A stretch of 15,655 bases of DNA from Allobrachymonas sp. (lineage in GTDB: Bacteria > Pseudomonadota > Gammaproteobacteria > Burkholderiales > Burkholderiaceae_C), in the NCBI GenBank assembly GCA_017996515.1, contig JAGOGU010000015.1:1-15655 (forward strand), in the 5' to 3' direction. Shown here piece by piece: positions 15,611-15,655 of this stretch; position 1 is the stretch's first letter; the number at the start of each line of letters is the position of its first letter. The notes under the pieces are model-generated. The model did no database searches. It saw nothing but the letters and a program-made list of their open reading frames with translations, and was not told the DNA's origin. The translations under genes were made by a program, and so were the position numbers.

Positions 15611-15655
15611 TCAGGGGTTTCGTGTGGACGTCTGCTGCTCCCACTCTTGCAGGGG
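15611..15655 (-). CDS. Possible 3' end of an upstream gene, cut by the window edge
   Basis: The minus strand reads PLQEWEQQTSTRNP and then TGA at 15611-15613, 28 bases before the NTF2-like gene start. Such spacing would suit an operon. Fourteen codons are too few to identify a family, and another frame is also open here, so this is only a possibility. Confidence 0.25.
   Translation of the reverse strand, partial: PLQEWEQQTSTRNP

Noticed and set aside
1..15655. CRISPR arrays, tRNA or rRNA genes, transposases, phage genes, toxin-antitoxin pairs
   Set aside because: Looked for on both strands; no regularly spaced repeats, cloverleaf-like TTCGANTC arms, or such protein families were seen.

Overview
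The window looks like a chromosomal segment of a betaproteobacterium of the order Burkholderiales. The evidence is gene content and order: a pilG-pilH-pilI-pilJ twitching-motility cluster, a dusB-fis-purH operon, a BON-domain lipoprotein next to yraN, and rsmI head-to-head with yraN. The segment is mostly core housekeeping. I found no CRISPR array, insertion sequence, prophage gene, rRNA or tRNA, and no convincing new multi-gene system.

Layout. Positions 1-3539 (minus strand) carry the Pil-Chp chemosensory genes pilG, pilH, pilI and pilJ, which control type IV pili; pilJ runs off the left edge. The main surprise is here. pilJ is cut by an in-frame TAA at 546-548, yet the rest of the gene stays open in the same frame to position 1 and still encodes a well-conserved signalling tip. 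From 3540 to 4060 is a visibly AT-richer stretch with no recognisable gene. Then come hemL (4061-5365, tetrapyrrole synthesis), a 458-base gap with a repeat-like hairpin, a YihG-like acyltransferase (5824-6675), and a second diverged copy of the same repeat ending in a terminator.

Positions 6961-10036 (minus strand) hold dusB-fis-purH: a tRNA dihydrouridine synthase, a nucleoid protein and the last enzyme of IMP synthesis. A near-perfect palindrome lies beside the putative dusB promoter. Divergent from it is a short DksA-like zinc-finger regulator (10267-10662) with a strong terminator. Next, on minus, are a DolP/YraP-like outer-membrane lipoprotein and YraN; rsmI starts 8 bases from yraN on the opposite strand. 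Then follow coaX (minus), a PAP2-family membrane phosphatase or transferase (plus), and a secreted, membrane-anchored NTF2-like protein (minus). The last two converge and overlap by 26 bases around a hairpin.

How the genes fit together. The Pil genes form one signalling pathway, which the pilJ stop is predicted to break at the receptor. dusB-fis-purH is probably one transcript. yraN, dolP and rsmI are the remains of the conserved rsmI-yraN-diaA-dolP neighbourhood, here without diaA. The other genes are single metabolic or envelope genes with no obvious shared role.
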